The notes under the pieces are model-generated. The model was not told the DNA's origin. It did no database searches and saw only the letters and a list, made by a program, of their open reading frames with translations. This document shows, piece by piece, positions 62,216 through 64,000 of a DNA stretch of 64,000 nucleotides. The position numbers were made by a program, and so were the translations under genes. This DNA comes from Sialis fuliginosa (Eukaryota; Arthropoda; Insecta; Megaloptera; Sialidae). Within the stretch, counting starts at the first letter, position 1. Each line of letters begins with the position of its first letter. The stretch is taken from the NCBI GenBank assembly GCA_961205875.1, contig OY540819.1, forward strand, positions 4,838,501 to 4,902,500, written 5' to 3'.

Positions 62216-63148
62216 GGCGTAACATCTGTAGCATCTGACATAGACCGTGGTTGCGTAGGACGCCACAGGTGCCGTCAGTGGTGCCATGATCTCTCTTGCG
62301 TCGCTAGCGCGCTTTCTTGGCTTGACCATCAATCATCCGCACTTCGCCGTCTCAGAGTGTCTTTGTTTACGTCAACGTATCATCATAGAACGTGTAGGTT
62401 AATCTCTTAGCACTAGTGATATAGATATTGTCATGCAATATTCAAGACAATATCATTAACTAAGGTCTCAATTCGTACTACCCATTTGTGTTATCTTAAT
62501 AACTTTATAAATCAAAATAGGCACATACTTTTGTTGTTTTCCATTAATTTTATTTGTCGTACGCGAATTAAAATTTAAAAATATATAATGTGTTGACCAA
62601 AATTATTATATTATATTAAATCGAAATAAGATTTTACAAATAATTAATAAATTAAATAAAACTGTAGGCTTTGGATTGTTTTAAGACTAAATTTTATTTA
62701 CAATTCAAATAATTCTCTATTTTTTAATATTTGTAAAACTTTCAGTTGCTTATGGTCAAACCTGAAGGTGAAATTTCAATCTTATAGTAAAATAGGTTCA
62801 AATTTATACAAATATGTAATATCAACTAGCAAGCAAATATTTGGAAGTACCTATCAGAAATAACATCGAAATCATGAATTGTGTATATTTTATCAAATAT
62901 TTAATCATTGTTTAAAGATTTAATTTGCATGTTTATCGACACTAAACAAAAATTCTTATTTTTTGTTCTTATCAAATATCTTTGTGAAACAAAATTGTAA
63001 TTCAAATAAGAATAAAGAAGCTTTACAATAAATTCTAAATGGTATCAAACGATTTTGTATACGATTTTTTAATTTCTCTCTAACAAAGTATATAAAAAAA
63101 TATTTTACATTATATTAATTGTATTTAATTGTTATTTATTATATTTTA
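62216..63148. other. intergenic DNA, GC-richer at 62216-62400
   Basis: The GC-richer patch directly abuts the MITE and has no frame or TIR of its own. The rest is AT-rich and featureless. Confidence 0.45.
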
Positions 63149-63181
63149 GCCTGACGATGATTCTGTGAATCGAAAGCTTGC
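63149..63181 (+). ncRNA. hammerhead ribozyme-like core 4
   Basis: CTGACGA (63151-63157) is followed by a perfect 5-bp stem II, GATTC (63159-63163) with GAATC (63167-63171) and a TGT loop. GAAA and GCTT come next to 63179. Helix III would be the self-complementary AGCU, a compensated change from ACGU in the other cores. GC/GC flanks give an inner stem I. A ttaaataaat phrase follows, as after core 2. Probably a Penelope-type repeat end. Confidence 0.55.
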
Positions 63182-63263
63182 GGTTACCTTTTCTTAAATA
63201 AATTTTGACGTTTAGGCAAAAAAGTTTGTTTTAAAAAAAATAAAGTATATTTTTATTTTTTAA

Positions 63264-63907
63264 CCCTAGAACCCTACCCAGGGTGCTGCAGCACCCTATA
63301 GTAACTTTGAGTAGAAATATTTTTTTAACGGTTGGCAACACAATTTCTTTTTTTTTCTATTCTCCTATCAGTTTGTGTCCACCATTTTGTGCTAGTTGCT
63401 GATTGGCTGTCGTACCGGTAAGTACTGTAAATAATTAACACAGGGTGCTATAGCACCCTTGGGTAGTAAAATCGGTTATAATAAGAAAAAATATTTCATT
63501 TTTATTGTAAGTTGTTTTTTTCGTTTTAATATGTTTTTATATTCGCCAAATGATAAATGGAATTCTAAAGAAACCTGATTTGCCAGAAAGTCCGGCACCT
63601 GATGTTCCTAAACAGGGGCGATGCAGGTTTTGTCCATACTCAGGACAGAAAAAGTGAAACTTTTTGCAACAAGTGCAATACACCTATCTGTGGCGAGCAC
63701 CAAATTAAAATATGTGCCAAATGTGTGAAGTAGATTCTGTATTAAGACTTATATGTTTTTCTTATAATATGTTAACCTAAAAGTACAATAAAAATATTAA
63801 AAATTTTATAAGACTTTTATTTACAAAAATATCACGAAATAAGTAACAGGGTGCCCTGGCACCCAGGGTAGGATAAGTCCACTCCGAATATGGGTAGGGA
63901 TCTAGGG
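63264..63907 (+). mobile_element. piggyBac-type element, internally deleted, 644 bp
   Basis: TTAA flanks both ends (63260-63263 and 63908-63911). The 17-bp TIRs are CCCTAGAACCCTACCCA and CCCTAGATCCCTACCCA, one mismatch. Near-identical palindromes GGGTGC..GCACCC occur at 63280-63297, 63442-63459 and 63849-63864. The only coding remnant is the transposase C-terminus (next entry). TTAA duplication and CCCT ends are diagnostic of piggyBac. Confidence 0.92.
63550..63733 (+). pseudogene. piggyBac transposase cysteine-rich C-terminal domain, broken
   Basis: The first frame reads MINGILKKPDLPESPAPDVPKQG and then CRFCPYSGQKK before a stop at 63655-63657. The shifted frame continues ETFCNKCNTPICGEHQIKICAKCVK and a stop at 63731-63733. 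Together these show the C-x2-C ... C-x2-C-x4-C-x2-H-x4-C-x2-C spacing of the piggyBac C-terminal zinc-binding domain, which binds the element's terminal DNA. One frame change separates the halves, and the catalytic domain is absent. Confidence 0.85.
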
Positions 63908-63911
63908 TTAA

Positions 63912-64000
63912 GGTATAATCCACAATGGAGTATTATCTATTTTTGTGTAACAATTTTGATCCTCTTTTTTATTTGATGAGTGTTATAACAAGCGGAAAAA
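63912..64000. other. AT-rich end of window
   Basis: Too short to judge; nothing recognised. Confidence 0.6.

Noticed and set aside
1-64000. CRISPR arrays, bacterial operons, rRNA and riboswitches
   Set aside because: No regularly spaced direct repeats, ribosomal sequence or prokaryotic gene arrangement is present; the DNA is eukaryotic.

Overview
The window is AT-rich, visibly repeat-dense nuclear DNA of an animal, most likely an insect. The repeats are of kinds common in insects: Tc1/mariner-type, hAT-type and piggyBac DNA transposons, Helitron-like ends, CR1- and RNase H-bearing LINEs, and Penelope-type hammerhead motifs. The insect order cannot be fixed from the sequence. There are no operons, and there is no long intact host gene. 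The longest open frames are transposon remnants (RT at 39.7-40.8 kb, RNase H at 58.4-59.1 kb).

Layout. From 0 to 36 kb the sequence is non-coding, A+T-rich and punctuated by short non-autonomous transposons. Several of these can be delimited to the base by target-site duplications (TSDs): 1830-2003, 2862-3929, 12048-12674, 19576-20110, 23430-23652, 24017-24535 and 27196-28019. From 36.3 to 38.3 kb the composition changes to a clearly more GC- and CpG-rich island. On the minus strand this island carries what looks like the 5' end of a host gene: a TATA-like box, a leader, an ATG at 37748, an 18-codon signal-peptide-like peptide and a consensus splice donor (GTGAGT, 37693-37688). No second exon is recognisable, so the lower-coordinate side of the window may be the first intron of that gene. 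Three 5'-truncated CR1-type LINE copies sit at 39.6-43.7 kb, upstream of that promoter. From 44 to 64 kb there is further repeat-rich non-coding DNA: an (CAGTG..) TA-flanked MITE, a three-copy dispersed family carrying TCTG tracts, twin perfect palindromes, an RNase H-bearing LINE tail with perfect TSD and poly(A), degraded Tc1 and hAT remnants, an 8-bp-TSD hAT-like MITE and a complete TTAA-flanked piggyBac derivative.

The most interesting signal is a set of four motifs, all on the plus strand, that match the catalytic core of the hammerhead ribozyme (CUGANGA, stem II, GAAA, then a self-complementary ACGU or AGCU and H). One forms the loop of a 174-bp insertion with perfect 47-bp arms and a 15-bp TSD. 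Hammerheads of this minimal kind are known from Penelope-like elements. The short insertion built almost wholly from one such structure is what I would check first.

All calls are by eye. Family names for short elements rest on TSD length and terminal bases only, unless coding sequence is cited.
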